Source: Polynucleobacter sp. Tro8-14-1 (GTDB lineage: Bacteria; Pseudomonadota; Gammaproteobacteria; Burkholderiales; Burkholderiaceae). Taken from it: a stretch of 64,000 nt of DNA. This document shows, piece after piece, positions 46,336-55,041 of the stretch (position 1 is its first letter; the number at the start of each line of letters is the position of its first letter). Below the pieces are notes generated by a model that was not told the origin of the DNA, searched no databases, and saw only the letters and a list, made by a program, of their open reading frames with translations. Made by a program: the position numbers and the translations under genes. The stretch covers positions 62,001-126,000 of the forward strand of contig NZ_JACVPX010000001.1 of NCBI RefSeq assembly GCF_018881655.1. Reading direction: 5' to 3'.

Positions 46336-48135
46336 ATGTCAATGCGAAGCCATACCTGCGGCCAGGTAACCGATTCACTGATTGGTCAAGAAGTCACTCT
46401 TGCTGGATGGGTTAATCGCCGTCGTGACCACGGAGGCGTGATCTTTATTGACTTGCGTGACCGCGAAGGTTTTGTACAGGTTGTTTGCGATCCTGATCGC
46501 CCAGAAATGTTTGCTCTTGCTGAGCAAGTTCGTAGCGAGTTCTGTATACAGATTAAAGGTCTTGTACGTGCACGTCCTGCCGGCACTGAGAACACGGATT
46601 TAGTTAGTGGAAAAGTAGAGATCCTCTGCCATAGCTTGGTGATTCTGAATGCTTCTGTAACTCCGCCGTTCCAGATTGATGATGAGAATTTGTCAGAGAC
46701 CACTCGATTAACTCATCGCGTATTGGATTTGCGTCGCCCACAAATGCAAAAGAATTTACGGTTGCGTTACAACGTGGCGATGGAGTGTCGTCGTTATTTA
46801 GATGATGCTGGCTTTATCGATATCGAAACACCGATGTTAACTAAGAGCACCCCAGAAGGCGCGCGTGATTATTTGGTGCCTTCCCGTGTTCATGATGGCC
46901 AGTTCTTTGCGCTGCCACAGTCTCCACAGTTATTCAAACAGTTGTTAATGGTCGCTGGCTTTGATCGCTACTATCAAATTACCAAGTGTTTCCGTGACGA
47001 AGACTTGCGTGCGGATCGTCAACCTGAATTTACTCAGATCGACTGTGAAACTGCTTTCTTGAGTGAGTTAGAAATTCGTGATTTGTTTGAAAACATGATT
47101 CGACATATTTTCAAGAAGACGATGAATGTTGAGTTGCCTAATCCATTCCCAACCATGCCTTACTCTGAAGGTATGGCGCGTTTTGGCTCTGATAAGCCAG
47201 ATTTGCGTGTGAACTTTGAATTCACTGAATTGACTGATTTAATGAAAGACGTTGATTTCAAGGTGTTCTCAGGTGCCGCTAACCAAGTGGGTGGACGAGT
47301 GGTGGGCTTATGCGTGCCTGGTGGTGCTGAAATTAGCCGTAGCGAAATTGATGACTACACCCAGTTCGTCAGTATCTACGGCGCTAAAGGCTTGGCTTGG
47401 ATCAAGGTCAATTCCGTTGCTGAAGGCCGCAATGGCTTGCAGTCACCAATCGTGAAGAATTTGCATGATGCGGCGATCGAAGGCATCTTGAAGCGCACGG
47501 GTGCAAAAGATGGCGACATTATTTTCTTTGGTGCCGATAAAGAAAAAGTAGTAAACGATGCGATTGGTAATTTACGTTTACGTATTGGTCAGTCCGCTTG
47601 GGGTAAAGCGCATGGTCTCTTTACCGAAGGTTGGAAGCCGTTGTGGGTAGTTGATTTCCCAATGTTTGACTACGATGAAGGCGAAGCCCGTTGGGTTGCC
47701 TGCCATCATCCGTTTACCAGTCCTAAAGATGAGCACATGAAGCATCTGGAGTCTGATCCAGGTAAGTGCTTGGCTAAAGCGTATGACATGGTGTTGAACG
47801 GTAGTGAAATTGGTGGCGGCTCAGTCCGTATTCACCAAGAGGCTGTTCAAAGCCAGGTATTCCGTGCATTGAAAATTGATGCAGAAGAAGCGCAAGCGAA
47901 GTTTGGCTTTTTGTTAGATGCACTTCAGTATGGCGCGCCTCCTCACGGCGGTATTGCGTTCGGCCTGGATCGCATCGTAACGATGATGACTGGTGCAGAA
48001 TCCATTCGTGATGTGATTGCTTTCCCTAAAACACAACGTGCGCAGTGCTTGTTAACTCAGGCCCCAAGCCCAGTAGACGAGCGTCAACTGCGTGAGTTGC
48101 ATATCCGTTTGCGTCAAGCTACCCCTGCCGCATAA
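46336..48135 (+). CDS. aspS: aspartate-tRNA ligase
   Basis: Class IIb aminoacyl-tRNA synthetase of the bacterial type, 599 residues. The N-terminal OB anticodon-binding domain (about 1-105: [26 protein letters not shown]), motif 2 ([19 protein letters not shown]), the GAD insertion domain (about 280-420) and motif 3 ([15 protein letters not shown]) are all present. Whether it charges only tRNA-Asp or also tRNA-Asn cannot be settled by eye. It is followed by nudB. Confidence 0.97.
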   Translation: MSMRSHTCGQVTDSLIGQEVTLAGWVNRRRDHGGVIFIDLRDREGFVQVVCDPDRPEMFALAEQVRSEFCIQIKGLVRARPAGTENTDLVSGKVEILCHSLVILNASVTPPFQIDDENLSETTRLTHRVLDLRRPQMQKNLRLRYNVAMECRRYLDDAGFIDIETPMLTKSTPEGARDYLVPSRVHDGQFFALPQSPQLFKQLLMVAGFDRYYQITKCFRDEDLRADRQPEFTQIDCETAFLSELEIRDLFENMIRHIFKKTMNVELPNPFPTMPYSEGMARFGSDKPDLRVNFEFTELTDLMKDVDFKVFSGAANQVGGRVVGLCVPGGAEISRSEIDDYTQFVSIYGAKGLAWIKVNSVAEGRNGLQSPIVKNLHDAAIEGILKRTGAKDGDIIFFGADKEKVVNDAIGNLRLRIGQSAWGKAHGLFTEGWKPLWVVDFPMFDYDEGEARWVACHHPFTSPKDEHMKHLESDPGKCLAKAYDMVLNGSEIGGGSVRIHQEAVQSQVFRALKIDAEEAQAKFGFLLDALQYGAPPHGGIAFGLDRIVTMMTGAESIRDVIAFPKTQRAQCLLTQAPSPVDERQLRELHIRLRQATPAA

Positions 48136-48156
48136 AGCAACTTCAGTAATACCATC

Positions 48157-48600
48157 TTGAAAATCCCTATTTCGGTTTTAGTCGTTATCTACAGATCGAA
48201 TAGGGATGTTTTATTGATAGAGCGTGCTGACCGCTCTGGCTTTTGGCAATCTGTCACTGGTAGTCTTGATGCTCTCGATGAGGATCTGGCTTTAGCAGCT
48301 ACGCGAGAAGTATTTGAAGAGACGGGGATTGCGGTGGTGCGCCTACCAAAAGAGGCGTTGCAAAACCTGCATCATCACATCGAGTATGAAATCTATCCTG
48401 AGTGGCGATTTCGTTATGCCCCAGGTGTTACCCGAAATATCGAACATTGGTTTGCGCTAGAAGTTCCGGATAGCACTTCAATCACACTTGCCCCAAGGGA
48501 GCATGTTGCATATGAGTGGCTCCCTTATGAAGAGGCCGCTAAGAAATGTTTTTCTCGCAGCAATGGCGAGGCTATTTTGAAATTATTTTCTGCGAACTAA
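48157..48600 (+). CDS. nudB: dihydroneopterin triphosphate diphosphatase
   Basis: Nudix hydrolase that removes pyrophosphate from dihydroneopterin triphosphate in folate synthesis. The 147-residue protein has the Nudix box GSLDALDEDLALAATREVFEETGI (about residues 36-58) and the VLVVIYRSNRDVLLIERADRSGFWQSVTG lead-in that marks NudB. The likely start is TTG at 48157, 21 bases after aspS; the aspS-nudB pairing is common and supports the assignment over other Nudix types. Confidence 0.9.
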   Translation: MKIPISVLVVIYRSNRDVLLIERADRSGFWQSVTGSLDALDEDLALAATREVFEETGIAVVRLPKEALQNLHHHIEYEIYPEWRFRYAPGVTRNIEHWFALEVPDSTSITLAPREHVAYEWLPYEEAAKKCFSRSNGEAILKLFSAN

Positions 48601-48637
48601 GCCGAGTCAAATAGCCAATTAGGAATAAGATAGAGCG

Positions 48638-50461
48638 ATGAGACATTCATCAGGACATCATCACGGTAGCGCAGATTCAAAAACACCAGGGCGCGGTGAT
48701 TGGCGCGTCATTCGTGATCTCCTCCCTTATCTTCTGGAGTATCGCTTTCGGGTAATTATTGCCCTGAGCTGTTTAATAGCTGCCAAGGTCGTTAATCTCG
48801 GCATTCCAATTGTGATGAAAGAGTTAATTGACTCTTTGGATATCAAAGCAAGTTCTCCCCAAGCCCTTTTGGCTGTTCCCTTGGGAATTATTCTGGCCTA
48901 CGGCTTATTAAGAATTTCCGCATCCTTGTTTACAGAGTTGCGTGAAGCTTTATTTGCCAAGGTTACCCAGAATGCAGTTCGTAAAGTGGCGCTTCAGGTA
49001 TTTGAGCATTTGCATTCATTGGCGCTGAGCTTTCATCTAGCCCGTCAGACGGGTGGCGTGAGTCGAGATATCGAGCGCGGTACACGTGGTATTCAGTCAC
49101 TGATTTCTTACTCGCTCTATAGCATCTTGCCAACAGTAATTGAGTTTTGTTTGGTGTTGGGCTACCTTGCCTATTCATACGATATTTGGTTTGCTGCAAT
49201 TACATTTATAGCCTTAGTCCTCTATATTATTTTTACGGTGATGGTTACTGAGTGGCGTACCCATTACCGCCGCACTATGAATGATATGGATTCAAAGGCC
49301 AATCAAAAAGCCATTGACTCGCTCTTGAATTTTGAAACAGTGAAGTATTTTGGTAACGAGGCCTTTGAGGCCAGGCGTTACGATGAAAACTTGCTGCGCT
49401 ATCAATCTGCAGCAGTGAAGTCACAAAAGACCTTAGCCGTATTAAATCTTGGCCAGCAGATCATTATTGCTACCGGCTTAATGTTGATTCTGTGGCGCGC
49501 TACTGTCGGCGTTGTCAATGGCACGATGACTTTGGGCGATCTGGTGCTGGTAAATACCTTGATGATTCAGCTCTATATTCCGCTTAATTTCTTGGGGGTC
49601 ATATATCGTGAAATTAAGCAGTCATTAACGGATATGGATCGGATGTTCTCATTGCTGAATACCGATAAAGAGATTGCTGATTCTCCAGATGCAAGGCCGC
49701 TACAAGTTCATGACCAGGGACATGGCCCAGACGTTAGGTTTGAGCATGTGTCGTTTCACTATGATGCCAAGCGTGAAATTCTGCGTGATGTCAGCTTCAA
49801 TATTCCTGCTGGAACCATTACGGCGGTAGTGGGTCAAAGTGGCGCAGGTAAAAGTACTCTCGCCAGATTACTATTCCGTTTTTATGATGTGCAGTCAGGA
49901 GAAATTCTGATTGCAGGGCAGAATATTCAAGATGTGACACAGGCTAGCTTGCGTAAAGCAATCGGCATCGTTCCGCAAGATACCGTTTTATTCAATGACA
50001 CGATTGGTTACAACATTGCCTATGGCGATCCTTCAGCAACGATTGAAGAGGTGCAAGAGGCGGCTAGGGCAGCTCAAATCGATAGCTTTATTAAGCGCTT
50101 GCCAGAGGGGTATGACACACAGGTTGGCGAGAGAGGTTTGAAGCTTTCTGGGGGTGAGAAACAACGCGTAGCGATTGCGCGAACACTCCTCAAAAAACCG
50201 GCTATGTTGATTTTTGATGAAGCAACTTCAGCTCTAGATTCCAAAACAGAACGCGCTTTTCAGGAAGAGCTGCTCAGTTTGGCCAAGAACCGGACAACCC
50301 TCATTATTGCTCATCGTCTTTCAACTATTATTCATGCCGATCAAATTTTAGTGATGGACCGTGGTCAGATTGTGGAGCGAGGAACTCACGAAGAGTTGCT
50401 TGCAGCTCAAGGAAGGTACGCGGAGATGTGGCAGATGCAAGAGCGTGCCACGGTTGATTAG
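48638..50461 (+). CDS. Atm1/HMT-type ABC exporter (fused permease and ATPase)
   Basis: Half-transporter of 607 residues in the ABCB7/Atm1 group. A His-rich N-terminus (HSSGHHHGS) may touch metals. Six transmembrane helices (about 25-325) precede an ATPase domain with Walker A GQSGAGKST, signature LSGGEKQR, Walker B MLIFDEATSALD and the H-loop IIAHRLST. The FNFETVKYFGNE stretch is typical of Atm1-like proteins that export glutathione-linked Fe-S or heavy-metal compounds. It works as a homodimer; the substrate is inferred only. Confidence 0.9.
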   Translation: MRHSSGHHHGSADSKTPGRGDWRVIRDLLPYLLEYRFRVIIALSCLIAAKVVNLGIPIVMKELIDSLDIKASSPQALLAVPLGIILAYGLLRISASLFTELREALFAKVTQNAVRKVALQVFEHLHSLALSFHLARQTGGVSRDIERGTRGIQSLISYSLYSILPTVIEFCLVLGYLAYSYDIWFAAITFIALVLYIIFTVMVTEWRTHYRRTMNDMDSKANQKAIDSLLNFETVKYFGNEAFEARRYDENLLRYQSAAVKSQKTLAVLNLGQQIIIATGLMLILWRATVGVVNGTMTLGDLVLVNTLMIQLYIPLNFLGVIYREIKQSLTDMDRMFSLLNTDKEIADSPDARPLQVHDQGHGPDVRFEHVSFHYDAKREILRDVSFNIPAGTITAVVGQSGAGKSTLARLLFRFYDVQSGEILIAGQNIQDVTQASLRKAIGIVPQDTVLFNDTIGYNIAYGDPSATIEEVQEAARAAQIDSFIKRLPEGYDTQVGERGLKLSGGEKQRVAIARTLLKKPAMLIFDEATSALDSKTERAFQEELLSLAKNRTTLIIAHRLSTIIHADQILVMDRGQIVERGTHEELLAAQGRYAEMWQMQERATVD

Positions 50462-50470
50462 AATAGCTGG

Positions 50471-51823
50471 ATGACTCAAAACAGTTCTTTTCCCTCTATG
50501 GCAACAAGTAAAGAAGCAATTCTTAAAAATGCTTTTTCTGCTGCAGTAGCGGTTGCTGATCCACAGGTCATTGTTCCCCAGTTCTTAGCAAAGATATTTC
50601 CAGTTGGGCAAGAGCCTAAGGGTAAATGTTTGGTAGTAGGTGCAGGTAAGGCTAGCGCTTCGATGGCTAGTGCATTAGAAGCTTATGCCAAATCCCATTG
50701 GCCACAGGTGAAGTTAGAGGGCGTTGTGCTGACGCGTTATGGTCACGGCTCACCAACCTCCTTCATCAAGATCGTAGAGGCTGGCCATCCAGTGCCCGAT
50801 CAAGCTGGCATGGATGGAGCTAAAGAAATTTTTGCCTTAACCAATCAATTGGAAAAGGGCGACGTATTGATCGCCTTAGTCTCTGGTGGTGGATCAAGCC
50901 TTCTTACCCTGCCGCAAGAAGGTATCTCGATTGATGATATGCGCAAGACCACTAAAGCGCTCTTGCGTAGTGGTGCACCTATTGAAGAAATGAATGTGGT
51001 GCGTAAACATTTATCTGCAATCTTGGGTGGCAATTTAGCTAGAGTAGCTATCGCCCGTGGCGCACGAGTCGAGGCTTTATTAATTTCTGATGTCACAGGC
51101 GACTCACCAGCCGATATTGCTAGCGGCCCGTGTGCTGCAGACTACTCAACCTATTTAGATGCACTCAACATCTTGCAAAAATATGATTTAGATGATTCGG
51201 TTATCCCTGGATCAGTATTGAATCATCTCAAACAAGGTTTGGCTGGTGAAAAGCCAGAGACTCTGAAAGATTCTGATTTAATCTCCGCTCAAGTGGCCAA
51301 TCATGTGATTGCAACTGCTTATAAAAGTTTAGAGGCTGCTGCTGACTATGTGAGCACGCAGGGTTATGAACCCATTGTTTTGGGGGACACTATTACTGGT
51401 GAGGCGCAAGAAGTTGGTGTGGAGCAGGCTGCGTTAGCTCGTGACTATATGGCTAAGGGAATTGATAGTCCGCTTGCCCTCATTTCAGGGGGTGAATGTA
51501 CTGTGACGATTCCAGCAGACGTAAAAGGCCGTGGCGGTCGTTGCAGTGAATATCTACTCTCACTTTTAGCTGCTAGCTCTGATTTGCCAAGAATAGCTGC
51601 TTTGGCTGCGGATACCGATGGCATTGATGGTAGCGAAAAGAACGCCGGTGCCTGGTTTGATAGCGCCGTGCGCCAATCTAGCCAGACTGCAGGTCTGGTT
51701 CCAGAGAAATTCTTATCAGCACATGATTGCTATGGCTTCTTTGCAGAATTAGACGCTTTAGTGGAAACTGGCCCTACACTTACTAACGTGAATGATTTCC
51801 GCATTATCTTGCTCGATAAATAA
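50471..51823 (+). CDS. glycerate 2-kinase (MOFRL family)
   Basis: Type II glycerate kinase (GckA/TtuD-like) that phosphorylates D-glycerate. The 450-residue protein has an N-terminal DUF4147 domain ([42 protein letters not shown]) and a C-terminal MOFRL domain ([28 protein letters not shown] and [17 protein letters not shown]). The gene lies 9 bases after the ABC exporter and 1 base before pyrC. Position of phosphorylation is assigned by family, not by motif. Confidence 0.92.
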   Translation: MTQNSSFPSMATSKEAILKNAFSAAVAVADPQVIVPQFLAKIFPVGQEPKGKCLVVGAGKASASMASALEAYAKSHWPQVKLEGVVLTRYGHGSPTSFIKIVEAGHPVPDQAGMDGAKEIFALTNQLEKGDVLIALVSGGGSSLLTLPQEGISIDDMRKTTKALLRSGAPIEEMNVVRKHLSAILGGNLARVAIARGARVEALLISDVTGDSPADIASGPCAADYSTYLDALNILQKYDLDDSVIPGSVLNHLKQGLAGEKPETLKDSDLISAQVANHVIATAYKSLEAAADYVSTQGYEPIVLGDTITGEAQEVGVEQAALARDYMAKGIDSPLALISGGECTVTIPADVKGRGGRCSEYLLSLLAASSDLPRIAALAADTDGIDGSEKNAGAWFDSAVRQSSQTAGLVPEKFLSAHDCYGFFAELDALVETGPTLTNVNDFRIILLDK

Positions 51824-51824
51824 T

Positions 51825-52883
51825 ATGTCTAATAGCCCTACACAAATTCAACTGATTCAGCCGGACGATTGGCATTTGCACATTCGTGATGGTGAAGTAA
51901 TGAAAGATGTGTTGGCAGACACTGCGCGTCAATTTGCGCGTGCGATCATCATGCCCAATCTCAAACCACCAGTAACTACTGTGGATTTGGCTAAGGCCTA
52001 TCAATCTCGCATTGAATCGAATTTAAAGTCTCTGGGTGTCAGTGACTTCACGCCTTTGATGACTTTGTATCTCACTGACAATACTTCTGCAGATGAGGTT
52101 CGTAAGGCCAAGGCTGCAGGCATTGTAGGTTTTAAGTTATATCCAGCAGGTGCAACGACGAATAGTGACGCCGGTGTCAGTGATCTTAAACATTGCCATG
52201 CGGCATTAGAAGCGATGCAAGCTGTTGGTATGCCGCTCTTAGTGCATGGTGAAGTAACCAGCTCTGAAATCGATATCTTTGATCGTGAAGCGGTATTCAT
52301 TGATACGGTTTTAGAGCCTCTTCGTAAAAAATTTCCTGAGCTCAAGATTGTGTTTGAGCACATCACTACCAAGCAAGCAGCCCACTATGTGCGTGATGCA
52401 GCAACGGGTGGAAAGAATACGATTGCAGCCACGATTACTCCGCAGCATCTACTCATGAATCGCAATGCTATTTTTGCTGGTGGCATTCGTCCACACAATT
52501 ATTGTTTACCTGTGCTTAAGCGCGAAGAACATCGCGTTGCACTTTTAGAGGCTGCGTCCAGCGGTAACTCTCGTTTCTTCTTGGGTACGGATAGTGCGCC
52601 TCATGCTAAGGACGTCAAGGAGGCAGCTTGTGGTTGCGCGGGTTGTTACAGCGCCTTTAATGCTTTAGGTTTATATGCAGAAGCATTTGAGAGTGTTGGT
52701 AAGTTAGACCGGTTAGAAGGCTTTGCTAGTTTCTTTGGCCCTGATTTTTATTCTCTGCCACGCAATAGCAAAAAAATTACTCTGGTAAAGCAAGCGCAAA
52801 GCATCCCTGCTGAATTGCCATTAGGCGACACCACCATTGTCCCTTTGCGTGCTGGCGAAACCATCGCCTGGTCACTCGTTTAA
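51825..52883 (+). CDS. pyrC: dihydroorotase
   Basis: Zinc amidohydrolase that cyclises carbamoyl-aspartate in pyrimidine synthesis. The 352-residue protein is the short PyrC type: the metal-binding [11 protein letters not shown] with HxH, the carboxylated lysine in [21 protein letters not shown], and the second-shell motif [13 protein letters not shown]. The ATG at 51825 follows the glycerate kinase stop by one base. RNase P RNA follows downstream. Confidence 0.96.
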   Translation: MSNSPTQIQLIQPDDWHLHIRDGEVMKDVLADTARQFARAIIMPNLKPPVTTVDLAKAYQSRIESNLKSLGVSDFTPLMTLYLTDNTSADEVRKAKAAGIVGFKLYPAGATTNSDAGVSDLKHCHAALEAMQAVGMPLLVHGEVTSSEIDIFDREAVFIDTVLEPLRKKFPELKIVFEHITTKQAAHYVRDAATGGKNTIAATITPQHLLMNRNAIFAGGIRPHNYCLPVLKREEHRVALLEAASSGNSRFFLGTDSAPHAKDVKEAACGCAGCYSAFNALGLYAEAFESVGKLDRLEGFASFFGPDFYSLPRNSKKITLVKQAQSIPAELPLGDTTIVPLRAGETIAWSLV

Positions 52884-52940
52884 AAAACACAAATCATTAC
52901 TTTCTTAGCCAAATTGGCCTGACTGCGTTAGACTGCAGGC

Positions 52941-53247
52941 GCAGAGTCAATTGGGCAATCGCCGCCTCTTTATTGAGGGGGAGGAAAGTCCGGACTCCAT
53001 AGGGAAGGGTGATGGCTAACGGCCATCCACGGCGACGTGAGGAATAGGGCCACAGAGACGAGCGTATTTAGTTACGGTGAAACGCGGTAACCTCCACCTG
53101 GAGCAATCCCAAGTAAGCAGGCGATGAGGCGTCCCGCTGAGTCTGCGGGTAGGGAGCTTGAGCCGTCAGGTAACTGCCGGCCTAGAGGAATGATTGCCCC
53201 TAGATGCAAATCTAGGCGACAGAATCCGGCTTATCGATTGACTCTGC
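52941..53247 (+). ncRNA. rnpB: RNase P RNA (type A)
   Basis: Catalytic RNA that trims tRNA 5' ends. The ends pair as P1 (GCAGAGTCAAT with ATTGACTCTGC). Hallmarks in order are GAGGGGGAGGAAAGTCCGGACTCC near the start (CR-I region), ACAGAGACGAGC, GGTGAAACGCGGTAACCTCCACCTGGAGCAATCCC, GGGTAGGGAGCTTGAGCC, and the 3' ACAGAATCCGGCTTAT conserved block. Length (about 307 nt) is on the short side. The 3' end stops 3 bases from the convergent osmC-type gene, with no obvious terminator in between. Confidence 0.97.
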
Positions 53248-53249
53248 AC

Positions 53250-53672
53250 TTATTCCGCAATGATTTCGACGCTGTAGGTCAGTTCTGCAGTTTTAGCCAA
53301 CATAGTCGTAGCCGAGCAATATTTTTCATGTGAGAGCTTTACGGCGCGATCTACCTTTGCCTGATCTAGGTCTTTTCCTTTGACCGTAAAGTGCAAATTA
53401 ATCTTAGTAAAGACTTTCGGGTCTTCTGAAGCCCTCTCAGCCTGGAGGGCCACTTCACAGCCGGTAATGGCTTGGCGGGCCCTCTGTAGGATTAAAACCA
53501 CATCAAATGCAGAGCATCCGCCTGCACCCACTAAAAGCAGCTCCATTGGCCTTGGAGCGAGGTTTTTGCCACCAGCTTCAGGGGCACCATCCATGTTTAC
53601 GAGGTGGCCACTGCCAGTTTCTGCAGAAAAAGCCATCCCGCCATTACCCAACCAACTTACTCGACATTCCAT
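53250..53672 (-). CDS. OsmC family protein
   Basis: A 140-residue OsmC/YhfA-fold protein, a family of thiol-dependent peroxidases and stress proteins. Visible are GAGGCSAFDVVLIL with the first active-site cysteine (C53) and HEKYCSATTML with the second (C119). These two cysteines support a peroxidase-type activity, though YhfA-like members have no defined substrate. Upstream is a 409-base gap holding an FNR-type site that could also act on this gene. Confidence 0.9.
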   Translation of the reverse strand: MECRVSWLGNGGMAFSAETGSGHLVNMDGAPEAGGKNLAPRPMELLLVGAGGCSAFDVVLILQRARQAITGCEVALQAERASEDPKVFTKINLHFTVKGKDLDQAKVDRAVKLSHEKYCSATTMLAKTAELTYSVEIIAE

Positions 53673-53741
53673 TATTAGTGACCCCTAACTTACTAAATTA
53701 ATCAATATTATCAATAGTTTACCTATTTTATGGGAAATCAA

Positions 53742-53757
53742 GTTGCTGCACAGCAAC
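53742..53757. repeat. short inverted repeat upstream of FNR-type site
   Basis: GTTGCTG-CA-CAGCAAC is a 7-bp dyad, 70 bases upstream of the osmC-type start and 10 bases before the FNR-like box. No U run follows on the + strand, so it is not a + strand terminator. It could be an operator for either flanking promoter. Confidence 0.4.
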
Positions 53758-53766
53758 ATAAAAAAA

Positions 53767-53780
53767 TTGATTTTGATCAA
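53767..53780. promoter_or_regulatory. FNR/CRP-type binding site (TTGAT-N4-ATCAA)
   Basis: TTGAT-TTTG-ATCAA is an exact match to the FNR/Anr consensus dyad. Its centre (53773.5) lies 103 bases upstream of the osmC-type ATG and about 47 bases upstream of the inferred + strand start near 53821. That distance is between the usual class II (-41.5) and class I (-61.5) spacings. The site is preceded by six A. Which FNR/CRP-family protein binds is not known from this window. Confidence 0.8.
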
Positions 53781-53785
53781 TATTC

Positions 53786-53814
53786 TTGCGTCGCACCATG
53801 CATATGGATACAAT
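53786..53814 (+). promoter_or_regulatory. putative sigma-70 promoter of the intergenic transcript
   Basis: TTGCGT (53786-53791) and TACAAT (53809-53814, 5 of 6 to consensus) are separated by 17 bases on the + strand, just downstream of the FNR-like box. The weak -35 box is what would be expected of an activator-dependent promoter. A start near 53821 is predicted. Confidence 0.55.
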
Positions 53815-53820
53815 AACCAT

Positions 53821-53922
53821 ATTGGTAGTCAGTCTTGTATAAGACTGCGACTTACCTCCCAGTGTCTCCTCCACCCAAACATAGGTGGATTCCAACCCAG
53901 GACTCGTTCCTGGGTTTTTTTT
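53821..53922 (+). ncRNA. candidate FNR-controlled small RNA (about 100 nt)
   Basis: No open reading frame of note lies here, but the sequence has the parts of a bacterial small RNA. A first hairpin (53824-53856) has the 7-bp core CAGTCTT-GTAT-AAGACTG extended by GGTA/TACC. A C/U-rich single-stranded stretch (53857-53872) ends in CTCCTCC, complementary to Shine-Dalgarno sequences. A second hairpin TCCACC/GGTGGA (53870-53889) follows, and then a strong terminator with eight T. Promoter and FNR-type site are upstream. The alternative is a terminated leader of rplM-rpsI. No RNA family is recognised by eye. Confidence 0.6.
53894..53922 (+). terminator. Rho-independent terminator upstream of rplM
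   Basis: Stem AACCCAGGA/TCCTGGGTT with a CTCGT loop and a run of eight T. No + strand protein gene ends before it: the nearest upstream + strand gene is rnpB, 650 bases away. It therefore implies a transcript that starts within the 53673-53890 interval. Confidence 0.9.
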
Positions 53923-53946
53923 AGGTTACAATTCAAGGCTTTACTG

Positions 53947-53972
53947 AATTACCGAGCCGGTCAGCGGTAATT
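53947..53972 (+). promoter_or_regulatory. hairpin in the rplM upstream leader
   Basis: AATTACCG-N10-CGGTAATT is a perfect 8-bp inverted repeat 110 bases upstream of the rplM start, in the gap between the terminator at 53922 and the ATG. In E. coli the rplM leader binds L13 for autoregulation; a similar role here is conjecture. The remaining leader (53973-54081) contains GCAG/CTGC and TTGCA/TGCAA short pairs but nothing else I recognise. Confidence 0.4.
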
Positions 53973-54081
53973 TGTTGTACCAAGTAAATTGCAGAATCTG
54001 CGAGCTTGCAAACATAAGCAGGGCCAAGGTGGATGTAATTTGGTTGGGGTAATTTTTTTGACTATAACAATTTTAGAAATC

Positions 54082-54510
54082 ATGAAAACTTTTTCTGCAA
54101 AATCCCATGAGGTAGTGCATGAATGGTTCGTGATTGACGCTACGGACAAAGTCCTCGGTCGTGTCGCCAGTGAAGTGGCACTCCGTCTACGCGGCAAGCA
54201 CAAGCCTGAATACACCCCACACGTTGATACTGGCGACTTTATCGTTGTCATCAATTCATCTAAGCTCCGTGTCACAGGCACAAAAGGCTTGAACAAAATT
54301 TATTACCGTCACAGCGGATACCCAGGTGGTATTAGCTCGACCAACTTCGACAAGATGCAAGACCGTTTCCCAGGTCGCGCTTTGGAGAAGGCTGTGAAGG
54401 GTATGTTGCCAAAAGGCCCACTAGGCTATGCCATGATCAAGAAATTGAAAGTTTATGGCGACGCTAATCATCCGCACACGGCTCAACAGCCTAAAGCGTT
54501 AGAGATTTAA
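54082..54510 (+). CDS. rplM: 50S ribosomal protein L13
   Basis: Early-assembly large-subunit protein of 142 residues. Family signatures are [19 protein letters not shown] near the N-terminus, [30 protein letters not shown] and the C-terminal [19 protein letters not shown] with HPHTAQQP. The ATG at 54082 gives the family start (MKTFSAK); the in-frame stretch upstream to 53989 is leader. rpsI follows 9 bases downstream, the universal bacterial pair. Confidence 0.98.
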   Translation: MKTFSAKSHEVVHEWFVIDATDKVLGRVASEVALRLRGKHKPEYTPHVDTGDFIVVINSSKLRVTGTKGLNKIYYRHSGYPGGISSTNFDKMQDRFPGRALEKAVKGMLPKGPLGYAMIKKLKVYGDANHPHTAQQPKALEI

Positions 54511-54519
54511 GGAACCCAA

Positions 54520-54921
54520 ATGGCTATTAATTACGGAAATTGGAATTACGGTACTGGTCGTCGCAAGAGTTCTGTGGCGCGTGTATTCATTAAATCTGGC
54601 AAGGGCGAAATCATTGTTAATGGTAAGCCTATCGATGCCTATTTTGCTCGTGAAACATCACGCATGATCGCTCGTCAGCCTTTGGCTCTCACAGCCCACT
54701 TAACGACCTTTGATATCAAAGTAAACGTTTCTGGTGGCGGTGAAACTGGCCAAGCTGGTGCAGTTCGTCACGGCGTTACTCGTGCATTAATCGACTACGA
54801 CAACGCCTTGAAGCCAGCCCTGTCTAAAGCAGGTTTGGTAACTCGCGATGCTCGTGAAGTTGAGCGTAAAAAAGTTGGTCTGCACGGCGCGCGTCGTCGT
54901 AAGCAGTTCAGCAAGCGCTAA
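54520..54921 (+). CDS. rpsI: 30S ribosomal protein S9
   Basis: Small-subunit protein whose C-terminal tail reaches the P-site tRNA. The 133-residue protein has [20 protein letters not shown] at the N-terminus, the [20 protein letters not shown] central motif, and the basic tail ending RRRKQFSKR. The C-terminal arginine that contacts the tRNA anticodon loop is present. A hairpin terminator follows at 54949. Confidence 0.98.
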   Translation: MAINYGNWNYGTGRRKSSVARVFIKSGKGEIIVNGKPIDAYFARETSRMIARQPLALTAHLTTFDIKVNVSGGGETGQAGAVRHGVTRALIDYDNALKPALSKAGLVTRDAREVERKKVGLHGARRRKQFSKR

Positions 54922-54948
54922 TTCTTTCAGTCGCTCAAGTTTTATCGA

Positions 54949-54974
54949 AAGGGTCGCGCAAGCGGCCCTTTTTG
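54949..54974 (+). terminator. Rho-independent terminator after rpsI
   Basis: Stem AAGGGTCGC/GCGGCCCTT (one G-U pair) with a GCAA loop and TTTTTG tail, 28 bases after the rpsI stop. Confidence 0.92.
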
Positions 54975-55041
54975 TTTCTACAATTGAGGTATTCAGAAGT
55001 TTTAAAAGAAACTTCTCATGATCGGTATTTTGGAGAATGGC

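Noticed and set aside
54058-54063. TTGACT as -35 box for rplM
   Set aside because: A -10 at the proper distance would lie at the start codon or within rplM.
53989-54081. N-terminal extension of rplM
   Set aside because: The family start MKTFSAK is at 54082; upstream codons are leader sequence.
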